From contig NZ_FNSZ01000001.1 of assembly GCF_900105245.1 (NCBI RefSeq), positions 4,710,001-4,774,000 on the forward strand: DNA of 64,000 nt. Reading direction: 5' to 3'. The stretch's first letter is position 1, and each line of letters begins with the position of its first letter. Below are positions 1-9,589 of this stretch, in pieces. A program made the position numbers and the translations under genes. The notes under the pieces were generated by a model. That model was not told the origin of the DNA and made no database searches. It saw only the letters and a program-made list of their open reading frames with translations. This DNA comes from Streptomyces sp. 1222.5. GTDB lineage: Bacteria; Actinomycetota; Actinomycetes; Streptomycetales; Streptomycetaceae.

Positions 1-925
<925 letters not shown>

Positions 926-1006
926 TGCTCGCGTTCACTGTGTTGGTTCTGAAACCACGACCAGGTCGCCCCCATGTGTGGGCGTTTCGGTTGAGAGTTT
1001 CATAGT

Positions 1007-1126
1007 GTTTCGGTGGTCATAGCGTGAGGGAAACGCCCGGTTACATTCCGAACCCGGAAGCTAAGCCTCACAGCGCCGATGGTACTGCAGGGGGGACCCT
1101 GTGGGAGAGTAGGACGCCGCCGAACA
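1007..1126 (+). rRNA. 5S ribosomal RNA
   Basis: A 120-nt actinobacterial 5S rRNA starts at GTTTCGGTGGTCATAGCG and ends at CGCCGCCGAACAA, with the conserved core CCGAACCCGGAAGC in between. It follows the 23S gene after an ~80-nt spacer, the usual distal end of an rrn operon. Exact ends are inferred by analogy with other streptomycete 5S genes. Confidence 0.96.
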
Positions 1127-1134
1127 ATCTTTGG

Positions 1135-1168
1135 GAAAACCCCCGCATCCACGGATGCGGGGGTTTTC
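1135..1168 (+). terminator. rrn operon terminator
   Basis: A perfect 16-bp stem (left arm 1135-1150, right arm 1153-1168) has a very short loop, a GC-rich core and A/T flanks giving TTTTC on the distal side. It lies 9 nt after the 5S end and 8 nt before the stop of the minus-strand hydrolase gene. It is symmetrical enough to stop transcription from both sides. Confidence 0.9.
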
Positions 1169-1176
1169 TGCGTTGT

Positions 1177-1725
1177 TCAGAAACTTACTTCTGCCGTCTC
1201 CACCGTTCCGCCCTGCCGGCCGGGGGCGCTCTGCCACTGCCAGTAGAGGTTGGTATGGGCGATCACCTGTTCCGGTGCCGGAGCGCCGTACTTCGTCAGG
1301 TCCTCCGTGGTGTGGGCGTCGGAGACCAGCGTCGCGTCGTAGCCGCGCACGATCGCCCCGTGCAGCGTCGAGCGGATACAGGCGTCCGTCTGGGCACCCG
1401 AGACGAGGAGCCGGCCCACCTTGTGCTCGGCCAGCACGTCCTCCAGGTCGGTGTCCTCGAAGGAGTCCCCGTACTTCTTGTGGATGAGCGGCTCCGCGTC
1501 GAGGCGGGTCAGCTCGGGCACGTACCGCCAGCTCTCGCTGCCGTGCTCCAGCTCCTCGCTCGAGTGCTGCACCCAGACGACCGGTGCACCCGCCGTGCGG
1601 GCCTTGTCGATCAGGGTGTTGATGTTCGCGATGACGCCGTCGCGGTCGTGGGCGTCCGCCACCACGCCGTTCTGGACGTCGATGACGAGGACAGCGGTGT
1701 TCGGCCGATCGGGAAGTGTGGTCAT
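1177..1725 (-). CDS. Isochorismatase-like cysteine hydrolase
   Basis: The 182-aa protein is typical in length for the single-domain isochorismatase/cysteine-hydrolase fold. The expected catalytic triad is visible: Asp16 in VLVIDVQNGV, Lys83 or Lys84 in HKKYGDSF, and Cys116 in TDACIRST. Members hydrolyse amides or isochorismate-like ethers in the cytoplasm. The substrate cannot be told from the sequence, although cyclic or linear amidases of the nicotinamidase relatives look alike. The gene is read alone, convergent with the rrn operon, and its ATG is supported by the conserved N-terminal strand starting a few residues later. It shares only a short intergenic region with the divergent GNAT gene, so the two may share a promoter region. 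Confidence 0.85.
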   Translation of the reverse strand: MTTLPDRPNTAVLVIDVQNGVVADAHDRDGVIANINTLIDKARTAGAPVVWVQHSSEELEHGSESWRYVPELTRLDAEPLIHKKYGDSFEDTDLEDVLAEHKVGRLLVSGAQTDACIRSTLHGAIVRGYDATLVSDAHTTEDLTKYGAPAPEQVIAHTNLYWQWQSAPGRQGGTVETAEVSF

Positions 1726-1779
1726 GCGCCCAGCCTAGGAGCGGCCACTGACAGCGGGCACCGGTATTTGAGGTGAGAG

Positions 1780-2373
1780 ATGCCGCGGGGCGTGACTACC
1801 GTTGGCTGCATGAACACCCCCACCAGCGGCTACACCGTCCGCGCGATACGACCCGAAGACTGGACGGCCGTACGGCAGCTGCGCCTCGACGCGCTGCGGG
1901 ACCCGGTCGCCCACCTCGCCTTCCTGGAGACGTACGAGGAGGCCGCGGCCAAGACGGACGCCTTCTGGCAGGACCGGGCGATCGGCTCCGGAGAAGGTTC
2001 GTCCGCCGCCCGGCAGATCATCGCCGAGGCCCCGGACGGCACCTGGGCCGGCACCGTCACCGTGCTCGTCGAGGAGGCCGGCACGGAGGACTGGGCCGGC
2101 CACCCGGTCGAGCGGCGGCAGGGGCACGTCGTCGGCGTCTTCGTGCGCCCCGAGCACCGCGGGAACGGACTGATCAAGGCGCTGTTCGACGCCGGGGTGG
2201 AATGGGCGTGGCAGCGCGGCGCCGAGCGGGTACGGCTGTTCGTCCACGCCGACAACGCGCGGGCACAGAGCGCCTACCGCAAGGTGGGCTTCGTACCGAG
2301 CGGACTGGTCGTCGCGTTCACCAAGGACGAAGGGGAGAACGAGAGGGAGTTCGTCCTGGACCGCCGGCCCTAG
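1780..2373 (+). CDS. GNAT-family N-acetyltransferase
   Basis: A GNAT acetyltransferase of 197 aa from this start. Residues near VGVFVRPEHRGNGLIKALF form the acetyl-CoA pyrophosphate loop (R-x-x-G-x-G-type), followed by the usual C-terminal strand AQSAYRKVGF. Such enzymes move an acetyl group from acetyl-CoA to an amine; the acceptor is unknown. The start at 1780 has a GAGGTGAG ribosome site 3-9 nt upstream. A second ATG at 1810 would give a protein beginning MNTPTSGYTVRAIRPEDW, which fits where the family domain begins. I keep the longer form because of its ribosome site. The stop overlaps by 4 nt the stop of the convergent VirD4-like gene. Confidence 0.8.
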   Translation: MPRGVTTVGCMNTPTSGYTVRAIRPEDWTAVRQLRLDALRDPVAHLAFLETYEEAAAKTDAFWQDRAIGSGEGSSAARQIIAEAPDGTWAGTVTVLVEEAGTEDWAGHPVERRQGHVVGVFVRPEHRGNGLIKALFDAGVEWAWQRGAERVRLFVHADNARAQSAYRKVGFVPSGLVVAFTKDEGENEREFVLDRRP

Positions 2374-3959
2374 GCCACCCCTGGACGCCCCCCGGACCGC
2401 TCCTGGGGCAGGAGCTCCTGCTGCGGCCAGCGGGAACGGGCCTGTTCCTGGGAGCGGAGCAGGACCAGCGTCGGCAGCCCCTGCCCCGGGCCGGCGGCGA
2501 GCAGCGCCGGCAGCTCGGGGAAGGGCGCGACGGCGGCGATGTCGTCCAGGACCACCGTGAGTGGTGGGTCGAGCCGACCGGAGGATGACCGTTCGGCCAT
2601 GCGCCGGCCGCGCTCGACCACGCTGGAGACGAGGGCCGTCAGGAGCGGCATCGCGCCGGGGTTGCTCCGCGGGTCCTCGATGGATTCACCGACCACATAA
2701 AGCGTGCCCCCTTCGTGGACGAAGGAATCCAAGGCGAGCGCATCGGTTCGATGGGGAGTGCATGCCTCGCGAACGTTGACCGTGAAGAGGGCGGACAGAG
2801 CCCGGCTGGTCAACTCCTGGGCGATGTCCCGGCGTTCCGGATGCGCGGTCAGAGCCGCCTCCAGCTCGCCGGCGGCGCCCGGCGCGGCCTTGGGGTGGGT
2901 GCGCAGGGTGCGTACGGCGTCCTGCACCTGGGTGCCCTGGGACCAGCGGTGGACATGACGGACGGTGCGGTTCTCCAGGGCGGCGGCGTGGAGGTAGCTG
3001 CGCAGGAGGGTTATCGCCGTGTCGGCCACCGCCTGGTCGATCCTGGCCGTGGGCCGCACGGGACCGAGGAGGGCGGTGGCCCTGTTCAGCGCCGTCTGGC
3101 GGTCCTCGCAGCCGGCCGTGGGCGACCAGTGGAGACGGGCCGGGGTGTCGCAGAGGTGCGTGGGGTCGTAGAGGAGGGCGGGGCCGAGCTTGGCCCTGGC
3201 GTCCTTGGTGTCCTGCCACAGTGCCGGGTTCGAGGTGACGACCAGGGCCGGGCCCTCCGCGTCCCGTACGGCCCGGGCCGCGGCCGGCCGGCGGGTCTCC
3301 CGGGAGCCGTAGCGCACCGGGCCCTCGTCGCGGGGCGTTTCCGGCGCTTCCCACGCGCCCGCACGCTCCGCGTCCGCGGCGACGGCATCCAGGGCGGCCG
3401 GCGCGGACGCCCGTCGCGGTGCCTCCGCCGGTGCCGCGTCCACTGTCTCCACCGCGGCGGCCGGCCGCACCTCCGTCGGCCGTGACTCGGGGATCGGCTC
3501 CGGGCGCGGCTCGGGGACCTCATGGGGCTGCTCGGGAACCTCTGCGGGCCGCTGGGCCGCGGCGGGCGTCGGAGCAGTCGTGTGCGCCCTGTTGGTGGCC
3601 CGCCGCGTCTTCCCCGCGCGCCAGCGGGTCACCACGCCCAGCGCGAAGACGGTGAGGACGAGCAGGATCATCAGCTGCCCGATGAACAGGCCCCAGAACA
3701 GGCCCCAGCCGGACAGCTGGGAGGCCGGGGTGTCCGGCCAGGCACCGGGGACGTCGTGCGGGCGGCCGATGAGATGCCGCATGGCGAGCGGGGTGCGGGT
3801 GAACGTGACGCCGTCGGGCCAGGCGCCCTGGGCGAAGAGGGCCGCCAGTCCGGTGGCCGTCCAGACGAGCACGGTCATGCCGAGGAGGAACGCGAGTATG
3901 CCGACCAGCAGGCCGTCGGGGATGCCGCCCTGGCCGTCGCGGCGGTCGTCCGGTCTCAC
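2370..3959 (-). CDS. VirD4/TraG-like membrane protein without a P-loop
   Basis: 529 aa, GTG start. Two membrane segments (about residues 16-45 and 88-112) are followed by a ~120-residue Pro/Ala/Glu-rich linker. A cytoplasmic domain then resembles the part of VirD4/TraG coupling proteins that lies after the Walker A motif (ALVVTSNPALWQ, LLYDPTHLCDTPARLHWSP) and ends with a Walker B-like PLTVVLDDIAAVAP. No GxxGxGK[ST] is present, and the usual tail after LVLLRSQEQARSRW is missing. Coupling proteins normally pump substrate into a type IV channel; without a P-loop this one may be structural or a receptor. It is last in the minus-strand run from 9589, 12 nt after the VirB4 gene. Family assignment is firm at the fold level, function is not. 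Confidence 0.7.
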   Translation of the reverse strand: MRPDDRRDGQGGIPDGLLVGILAFLLGMTVLVWTATGLAALFAQGAWPDGVTFTRTPLAMRHLIGRPHDVPGAWPDTPASQLSGWGLFWGLFIGQLMILLVLTVFALGVVTRWRAGKTRRATNRAHTTAPTPAAAQRPAEVPEQPHEVPEPRPEPIPESRPTEVRPAAAVETVDAAPAEAPRRASAPAALDAVAADAERAGAWEAPETPRDEGPVRYGSRETRRPAAARAVRDAEGPALVVTSNPALWQDTKDARAKLGPALLYDPTHLCDTPARLHWSPTAGCEDRQTALNRATALLGPVRPTARIDQAVADTAITLLRSYLHAAALENRTVRHVHRWSQGTQVQDAVRTLRTHPKAAPGAAGELEAALTAHPERRDIAQELTSRALSALFTVNVREACTPHRTDALALDSFVHEGGTLYVVGESIEDPRSNPGAMPLLTALVSSVVERGRRMAERSSSGRLDPPLTVVLDDIAAVAPFPELPALLAAGPGQGLPTLVLLRSQEQARSRWPQQELLPQERSGGRPGVA

Positions 3960-3971
3960 CCTGTTCTCTCC

Positions 3972-5384
3972 CTACGCCACCGTCGATTCCGAGTCGCCGA
4001 GGTGCTGCTCCACGAAGGCCGCCGCCCGCTGCTCGGCCTCCAGTTCGGCCGCGTGCAGGGCGTCGTCGTCCGTGAGGTCGCTGGCGGACTCGGTCATCGC
4101 GCGGTCGGTGAAGACCAGTGGCCGTTCCGTCTCCGTGACCAGGTGCTTGACCACCTGGACGTTTCCGTTGACGTCCCACACGGCGATGCCGGGCGTCAGC
4201 GTCGGAATGATTTCCACCGCCCATCTGGGCAAACCCAGCACCCGGCCGGTGGCCCGGGCCTCGTCCGCCTTCTGGGCGTAGATCGTCCTGGTCGACGCCA
4301 TCTTGAGGATCGCCGCAGCCTCCTTCGCCGCGGCGCCGTCGACCACGTCGGACAGGTGGTGGACGACCGCCACGAAGGACAGGCCGAGCCGGCGGCCGAA
4401 CTTCAGCAGGCGCTGGAACAGCTGGGCCACGAAGGGGCTGTTGATGATGTGCCAGGCCTCCTCGACCAGGAAGATGCGCTTCTTCCGGTCGGGGCGGATC
4501 CAGGTGTGCTCCAGCCACACGCCGACGATCGCCATGAGGATCGGCATGGCGATGGAGTTGCGGTCGATGTGGGAGAGGTCGAAGACGATCAGCGGCGCGT
4601 CCAGGTCGATGCCGACCGTGGTCGGGCCGTCGAACATGCCCCGCAGGTCACCGTCGACCAGCCGGTCCAGCACCAGGGCGACGTCGAGCCCCCAGGCCCG
4701 TACGTCGTCTATGGCGACGTTCATCGCCTCCGCCGACTCCGGTTCCGGGTGCCGCAGCTGCTCGACGATGTCGGTCAGGACGGGCTGGCGGTCCAGGATG
4801 GTCTCGTTGACGAAGCTGTGTGCGACCTTGAGGGCGAAGCCGGAGCGTTCGTCCAGGCCGTGGCCCATCGCCACCTCGATGATCGTCCGGAGCAGCGCGA
4901 GCTGGCCGGTCGTGGTGATCGAGGGGTCCAGGGGGTTGAGCCGGATCCCGTGGTTCAGGGCGGCCGTCGGGTCGAGCCGGATGGGGGTTATCCCCAGCTC
5001 CTGCGCGATGAGGTTCCACTCGCCGACCCCGTCCTCGCCCTGCGCGTCCAGGACGACGACCTGCCGGTCCCTGAAGCGCAGCTGGCGCAGTACGTACGTC
5101 TTCTCCAGCGCCGACTTGCCGTTGCCGGACTCGCCGAGGACGAGCCAGTGCGGGGCCGGCAGCTGCTGGCCGTAGAGCTGGAACGGGTCGTAGATGTAGC
5201 CCTTTCCGGAGTAGACCTCGCGGCCGATGATGACGCCGGAGTCGCCGAGGCCGGGCGCGGCGGTGGGCAGATAGACCGCCTGGGCCTGGCCCGTGGAGGT
5301 GCGCACCGGCAGCCGGGTCGTCTCGACCTTCCCGAAGAGGAAGGAGGTGAAGGCCTCGGTGAGGACGGACAGCGGATCCCGCAT
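3972..5384 (-). CDS. VirB4-like secretion ATPase
   Basis: A 470-aa AAA-type ATPase matching the C-terminal motor half of VirB4/TraC. Walker A is GESGNGKSA at residues 84-92, and Walker B is IFLVEEAWH at about 304-312, followed by RRLGLSFVAVVHHLSD, the region that senses nucleotide. VirB4 proteins are inner-membrane-associated motors that energise type IV secretion. The usual N-terminal half of VirB4 is missing, and the gene just upstream (SCO6880-type) probably supplies it as a separate chain. The gap between the two genes is 14 nt, so they are probably co-translated. This is the only member of the cluster with an intact nucleotide-binding site. Confidence 0.82.
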   Translation of the reverse strand: MRDPLSVLTEAFTSFLFGKVETTRLPVRTSTGQAQAVYLPTAAPGLGDSGVIIGREVYSGKGYIYDPFQLYGQQLPAPHWLVLGESGNGKSALEKTYVLRQLRFRDRQVVVLDAQGEDGVGEWNLIAQELGITPIRLDPTAALNHGIRLNPLDPSITTTGQLALLRTIIEVAMGHGLDERSGFALKVAHSFVNETILDRQPVLTDIVEQLRHPEPESAEAMNVAIDDVRAWGLDVALVLDRLVDGDLRGMFDGPTTVGIDLDAPLIVFDLSHIDRNSIAMPILMAIVGVWLEHTWIRPDRKKRIFLVEEAWHIINSPFVAQLFQRLLKFGRRLGLSFVAVVHHLSDVVDGAAAKEAAAILKMASTRTIYAQKADEARATGRVLGLPRWAVEIIPTLTPGIAVWDVNGNVQVVKHLVTETERPLVFTDRAMTESASDLTDDDALHAAELEAEQRAAAFVEQHLGDSESTVA

Positions 5385-5398
5385 CGGCGAATCAGCCC

Positions 5399-6955
5399 CT
5401 ACCTTCGGATGCCGGTGGCGAAGGGAAGTGTGTTCACGAACGCGCGGTGGTGCTCACGGTCGCACCACTCCAGCTTGAGGTACGACTTGCCCGCGGAGGC
5501 TCTTATCGTGCGCTTGTCGCGTGCCAGCGAGTCGGGGGTGCGGGAGGAGACGGTGATGTAGCCGACGAGGTTGACGCCCGCGGCGCCGCTGGCGAGGTCC
5601 TCGCCCCGCTGGTCGAGGCGGTTGTGCGCGGCGATGTCCCGGGGGTCCACGGTCCGGTTCATCTTGGCGGCGCGGGAGGCCTCGGCCTCGTCGTTGGTCT
5701 TCTCGGTCAGCATGCGTTCGATGGCCACCTCGGTGGGCTCGAGATCCATCGTCACGGCGACCGTCCGGATGACGTCCGGGGTGTGGACGAGGAGCGGGGC
5801 GAGGAAGTTGACGCCGACGGGCGTCATCGGCCACTCCTTCACCCAGGCGGTGGCGTGGCACCAGGGGGCGCGGGTGCTGGACTCCCGGGTCTTGGCCTGG
5901 AGGTAGGTGGGCTCCATGGCGTCAAGCTCGGCCGGCCAGGCGTTGCGCCGGGTCATCGCCTGGATGTGGTCGATGGGGTGGTCCGGGTCGTACATGGAGT
6001 GGATCAGCGAGGCGAGCCGGCCCTGGCCGAGCGGCTGCCGGACGCGGATGTCGGCCTCCTGGAGCCGCGAGCAGATGTCGGTCAGCTCGCGGGCCATGAC
6101 CACGGCGAGGCCGGCGTCCCGGTCGACCTTGGCGCCGTGCGCGCGGACGGCACGGGCCATCGCGTTGGCCTCGGCGGCCAGGTCGCGGGTGAAGTGCATG
6201 CAGGCGACGAGGTAGGCGCGGTGCTGCTCGCTGCTGGTGGACACCATGGACTGGAGCTGCTCGTACGACCCCTGGAGCCAGTCGGGGGAGCGGCTGTCGC
6301 CGCGCAGGGCCACGTCCTTGGCGTGGGCGTCCGGGTCGGCGGGCAGCGTACGGGCGAGCATCTGGAGCCGGGTGACGAAGCCGTCGCCGTTGGCCACGTG
6401 CTTGAGCAGCGTGCCGAAGCGGTCGACCAGGGCCTCCTGGTCCTCGGAGTCGCGCAGGCCCACGCCGGGGCCCTCGATCTCGATGGCGGCCGTGACGGTC
6501 TTCCGGTCGGCGTGCAGCAGTACGGCGATCTCGTCCGGTCCGAAGGGGGCGGCGAGCCAGGTGATGCGCCCGATGCCGGGGGGCGGGCCGACCTCCACCT
6601 CCCGTCCGTCGATCCGGGTGCCGGCGTCCATCACACCGGAGCGGTACGTGGCGCCGCGCTTGACGGTGCGCTTGTAGCTGCGGTTGATCTCGAACCACCG
6701 GTAGAAGGTGCGGCGCTTGTACGGCACGTAGACCGCGGCGAGCGCGAGCAGGGGGAAGCCCATCAGCAGCACGATCCGCAGGGACAGGTACGGGACGAGG
6801 AGTCCGCACATCATGCCGAGGAACGCGCCGGCGATGATCAGCGCGATCTCGCCGGACTCGCGGTTCCGGCCGACGATCGCGTTCGGCCGGGCGCGGCCGA
6901 TCAGATACGTACGGCGGGGCGTGACCGGATGGGACAGGTGGGACTCGGTCGTCAA
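5399..6955 (-). CDS. SCO6880-family membrane protein (PrgI/VirB3-VirB4 N-terminal-like)
   Basis: 518 aa. Residues ~36-80 hold two adjacent membrane helices (IALIIAGAFLGMMCGLLVPY and VLLMGFPLLALAAVYVP), followed by a long soluble region with a typical closing segment GKSYLKLEWCDREHHRAF. The layout, a short two-helix PrgI/VirB3-like anchor joined to the N-terminal, ATP-site-free part of VirB4, matches what I know as the SCO6880 family. The start codon is TTG, supported by GGGAGGTGAAGGG about 9 nt upstream and by a 4-nt TTGA overlap with the preceding stop. It sits between the VirB6-like and VirB4-like genes and is likely to partner the ATPase. Biochemical role unknown. Confidence 0.72.
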   Translation of the reverse strand: MTTESHLSHPVTPRRTYLIGRARPNAIVGRNRESGEIALIIAGAFLGMMCGLLVPYLSLRIVLLMGFPLLALAAVYVPYKRRTFYRWFEINRSYKRTVKRGATYRSGVMDAGTRIDGREVEVGPPPGIGRITWLAAPFGPDEIAVLLHADRKTVTAAIEIEGPGVGLRDSEDQEALVDRFGTLLKHVANGDGFVTRLQMLARTLPADPDAHAKDVALRGDSRSPDWLQGSYEQLQSMVSTSSEQHRAYLVACMHFTRDLAAEANAMARAVRAHGAKVDRDAGLAVVMARELTDICSRLQEADIRVRQPLGQGRLASLIHSMYDPDHPIDHIQAMTRRNAWPAELDAMEPTYLQAKTRESSTRAPWCHATAWVKEWPMTPVGVNFLAPLLVHTPDVIRTVAVTMDLEPTEVAIERMLTEKTNDEAEASRAAKMNRTVDPRDIAAHNRLDQRGEDLASGAAGVNLVGYITVSSRTPDSLARDKRTIRASAGKSYLKLEWCDREHHRAFVNTLPFATGIRR

Positions 6956-8295
6956 CGCCCTTCACCTCCCGAGCGGTTGTTGCGGGTGTTGCTTGCGTGC
7001 GGGGTGTTGACCGGGCTGGGCGCGCGGGGCGCGGGCGCGGCGGAGGGGACGGCTCCGCCGTTGCCCCCGGCGGGGGTACGGCTGCTGTGGGCGGCGACTC
7101 CGCCGCTGGCGGGGTTGGCCGGGCGCGGGGAGCCGGATCCGCCTGCTCCCGCGTTGCTGTCGGCGCGGGAGCTGTGGGTCTTGATGCCCTGGGCGACGAG
7201 GGTGGCGGGGGAGCTGATGACCGCCGCGGCCTTGCCCTCGGCGCCCTGCATGATGCGGTTGTTGCGGGAGCCGGCGAGCTCGTCGCCGAAGCCGGGGACG
7301 AAGCGGTAGATCATCGCGCTGGCGAAGATGGCGAGCAGGATGATGGCGAGGCCGGAGACGACGGCGGAGAAGGCGTCGGGGCCGTTGTCGCCGGAGAGGG
7401 CGCCGGCGAGTCCGAGCACGATCACGATGACCGGTTTGACGAGGATGACGGCGATCATGACGCCGGCCCAGCGGCGGACGTGGCCCCACAGGTTCTTGTC
7501 GACCAGGCCCGCGTAGACGACGGTGCCGAGGAGGGCGCCGACGTAGAGGAGGGCGGCGCGGATGACCAGCTCCAGCCAGAGGATGCCGGCGGCGAGGATG
7601 CTGACCAGGGAGACGACGATCAGCATGATCGGTCCGCCGCCGATGTCGTTGCCCTTGCCGAGGGCGCCGGAGAAGGTGCCGAAGAACGTGTCGGTCTGGT
7701 CGCCGGTGGCTTTCGCGAGGACGTCCGTGACGCCGTCGGTGGCCGAGACGACGGTGTAGAGGATCAGGGGGGTGAAGGCGGAGGCGAGCACGGTGAGCCA
7801 CAGGAAGCCGACGGCCTCGGAGATGGCGGTGGTGAGGGGGACACCGCGGACGGCTCGCTTGGCGACGGCCAGCAGCCACAGCAGGAGCGTGAGGATCGTG
7901 GACGCGGCGAACACGACGGCGTACTGCTGAAGGAACTTGGCATTGGTGAAGTCGACGTTGGCGGTCTCCTTCACGGCCTTGCTGAGCTTTTCCACCGTCC
8001 ACGCGGCGGCCTCGGCGCATCCCTTCGCCAGCGACGACAGAGGGTCGAGTGTGCCCGCGTCGGGCGTGGTGGCACCACCGGACCCGCTGGAGGTGTTGCC
8101 GCGCTCGCAGTACTTCTTGGCCTCCCCGGAGATGACGCCACAGTTGTACTTGCTCTTCGACGGCGAGGGGGACGGGCTGCCCGAAGGGGTGGGTGTGGGC
8201 GCGGCGACGGCGCGGGTGGCCAGCAGTACGGCCGTGGTCTGCACGGCTGTCACGACTCCGGCGAGCTTGAGCGCACGGTGCGAGCTACCGGGCAT
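6952..8295 (-). CDS. VirB6/TrbL-like polytopic membrane protein
   Basis: 447 aa from the ATG at 8295. An N-terminal signal-like segment (residues ~8-30, ending VAAPTPT) is followed by a Pro/Ser stretch and two Cys residues (YNCGVISG, KYCERG). A central domain then has about six membrane helices (between residues ~95 and 330), and a ~110-aa Gly/Ser/Pro/Ala-rich cytoplasmic tail closes the protein. This is the VirB6/TrbL channel-component pattern. The longer open frame to 8415 is rejected because its extra residues are Arg/Pro noise inside the upstream gene, and the chosen ATG leaves an 11-nt overlap with that gene. The gene is coupled to the next one by a 4-nt overlap. Confidence 0.72.
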   Translation of the reverse strand: MPGSSHRALKLAGVVTAVQTTAVLLATRAVAAPTPTPSGSPSPSPSKSKYNCGVISGEAKKYCERGNTSSGSGGATTPDAGTLDPLSSLAKGCAEAAAWTVEKLSKAVKETANVDFTNAKFLQQYAVVFAASTILTLLLWLLAVAKRAVRGVPLTTAISEAVGFLWLTVLASAFTPLILYTVVSATDGVTDVLAKATGDQTDTFFGTFSGALGKGNDIGGGPIMLIVVSLVSILAAGILWLELVIRAALLYVGALLGTVVYAGLVDKNLWGHVRRWAGVMIAVILVKPVIVIVLGLAGALSGDNGPDAFSAVVSGLAIILLAIFASAMIYRFVPGFGDELAGSRNNRIMQGAEGKAAAVISSPATLVAQGIKTHSSRADSNAGAGGSGSPRPANPASGGVAAHSSRTPAGGNGGAVPSAAPAPRAPSPVNTPHASNTRNNRSGGEGR

Positions 8296-9115
8296 ACGTG
8301 AACCCTCCGTACTCTTCGGTGGCCTTGCTGATCTCGGCGGAGGTGGCGGCCTTGTCGTCACCGGGCACCGGCGCTGGGCCGTTCTTCTGCGCGTCCGAGG
8401 CGATCTTCCAATCACCGTCGGACCACCGCAGATCGAACGTCCAGGTCTTCCAGGACGAGGTGACCGGGTCGGTCGAGGTGTTGCCGGCCATGCCGATGAG
8501 CCCCAGGTACCAGACCGCGACCTTGGCCTTGTCGTCCTGGTACTGCCGCACGCTCGTGCCGATCGGGACCACTCTCGATACGAACGTGCTGCCGTTGGGC
8601 GGATTGCCCGAGGGGTCGAGGCCCATTCTGGCGAGGAACTCCGCCGAATAGGCCTGGTCCATGGGGGTCTGCAGACGGGACGCCGCGTCGGAGGTGTACA
8701 GGAGGTCCAGCAGCGTGTGTCGGCTCTCTTTCCTGAACATGCCGGTGGAGCCCAGCGCTACGGCGTAGTTCGAGGCCGCCGACTGTGCACCCTGCTCGCT
8801 GTGGGCGAATCCCGTGGGCACGCCGGTGGACTTGGATTCCACCGGCCTGGTGCCGGTTGCGGTAGTCGCGGCCGCCGTCGGCCGGGTCTGTTTGTTCGTC
8901 GTGTTGTCGGACGACGAGTCGTCGCCGCGGTTCGCGAAGGCGATCGCCGCGATGAGGAGGACGACCACGCCGACCACCGTGACCAGGCTCCGGGAGGAGG
9001 AGCGGCGGCCGACGCGGCGTGGAGCGCCGCCGTAGGGGTCGCCCTCGGGCAGCCGGGTACGGGTGTGACCCGCGTCGCCGTAGTCGGTGTAGCCCTGCTC
9101 GTCTCCGAGACTCAT
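8285..9115 (-). CDS. VirB8-like/conjugal-transfer membrane-anchored protein
   Basis: 276 aa. A ~43-residue cytoplasmic head leads to one membrane helix (SLVTVVGVVVLLIAAIAFAN, about residues 43-62) and a Thr/Ser-rich linker. An extracytoplasmic domain of ~170 aa follows, whose strand-rich pattern (KAKVAVWYLGL, TWTFDLRWSDGDWKI) looks like an NTF2/VirB8-type fold. VirB8 proteins are bitopic assembly factors of type IV secretion channels. Assignment rests on topology, length and position rather than a diagnostic motif. It is followed by the VirB6-like gene with an 11-nt overlap and preceded by a 165-nt gap after the VirB2-like gene. Confidence 0.6.
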   Translation of the reverse strand: MSLGDEQGYTDYGDAGHTRTRLPEGDPYGGAPRRVGRRSSSRSLVTVVGVVVLLIAAIAFANRGDDSSSDNTTNKQTRPTAAATTATGTRPVESKSTGVPTGFAHSEQGAQSAASNYAVALGSTGMFRKESRHTLLDLLYTSDAASRLQTPMDQAYSAEFLARMGLDPSGNPPNGSTFVSRVVPIGTSVRQYQDDKAKVAVWYLGLIGMAGNTSTDPVTSSWKTWTFDLRWSDGDWKIASDAQKNGPAPVPGDDKAATSAEISKATEEYGGFTYAR

Positions 9116-9280
9116 GCCGCCTGCGCCCCCTCACCCTCGTAGGCATACGACGGTAGCCGTGCTGGTTCCCGCGCGGGCGCGGTGTGGTGACTCGACATCA
9201 GGGAAACGCAACCTCAGCCGGTGGGCACGACGGGTGGGTGGGGGTGGAGGGGACGGCCGGTTGCCGCGGATGAACGGGCG

Positions 9281-9589
9281 TCAGACCGCCATGCCGTACA
9301 CGATGGTGAACAGTGTGCCGAGGGAACCGATGATGAAGACACCGGTGAGACCGGCGATGATGAGGCCCTTGCCCTGTTCCGCGCTGAACGTGTCGCGCAG
9401 GGCCGTCGCTCCGATCCGCTGCTTGGCGGCACCCCATACCGCGATGCCGAGGCAGAGGAGGATGGCCACGGCCATGACCACCTCGATCATCACCTTGGCC
9501 TCGTTGCCCAGGCTGCCGAAGGGGCCCCAGTCCGGAGCGATCCCGCCGATGATGGTGTTGATGTCTCCCTTGTCGGCCGCAAAGAGCAT
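9281..9589 (-). CDS. Small two-helix membrane protein, VirB2/TrbC-like
   Basis: 102 aa from the ATG at 9589. It has two hydrophobic helices, VMIEVVMAVAILLCLGIAVW (about 37-56) and GLIIAGLTGVFIIGSLGTLF (about 76-95), joined by a short charged loop (AKQRIGATALRDTF). That is the layout of VirB2/TrbC pilin-like subunits. The frame stays open upstream to 9766, but the extra residues show no domain, and the chosen start begins cleanly at MLFAADKGDINTIIGG. It is the first gene of the minus-strand secretion-like cluster. A subunit role is inferred from size and position only. Confidence 0.6.
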   Translation of the reverse strand: MLFAADKGDINTIIGGIAPDWGPFGSLGNEAKVMIEVVMAVAILLCLGIAVWGAAKQRIGATALRDTFSAEQGKGLIIAGLTGVFIIGSLGTLFTIVYGMAV

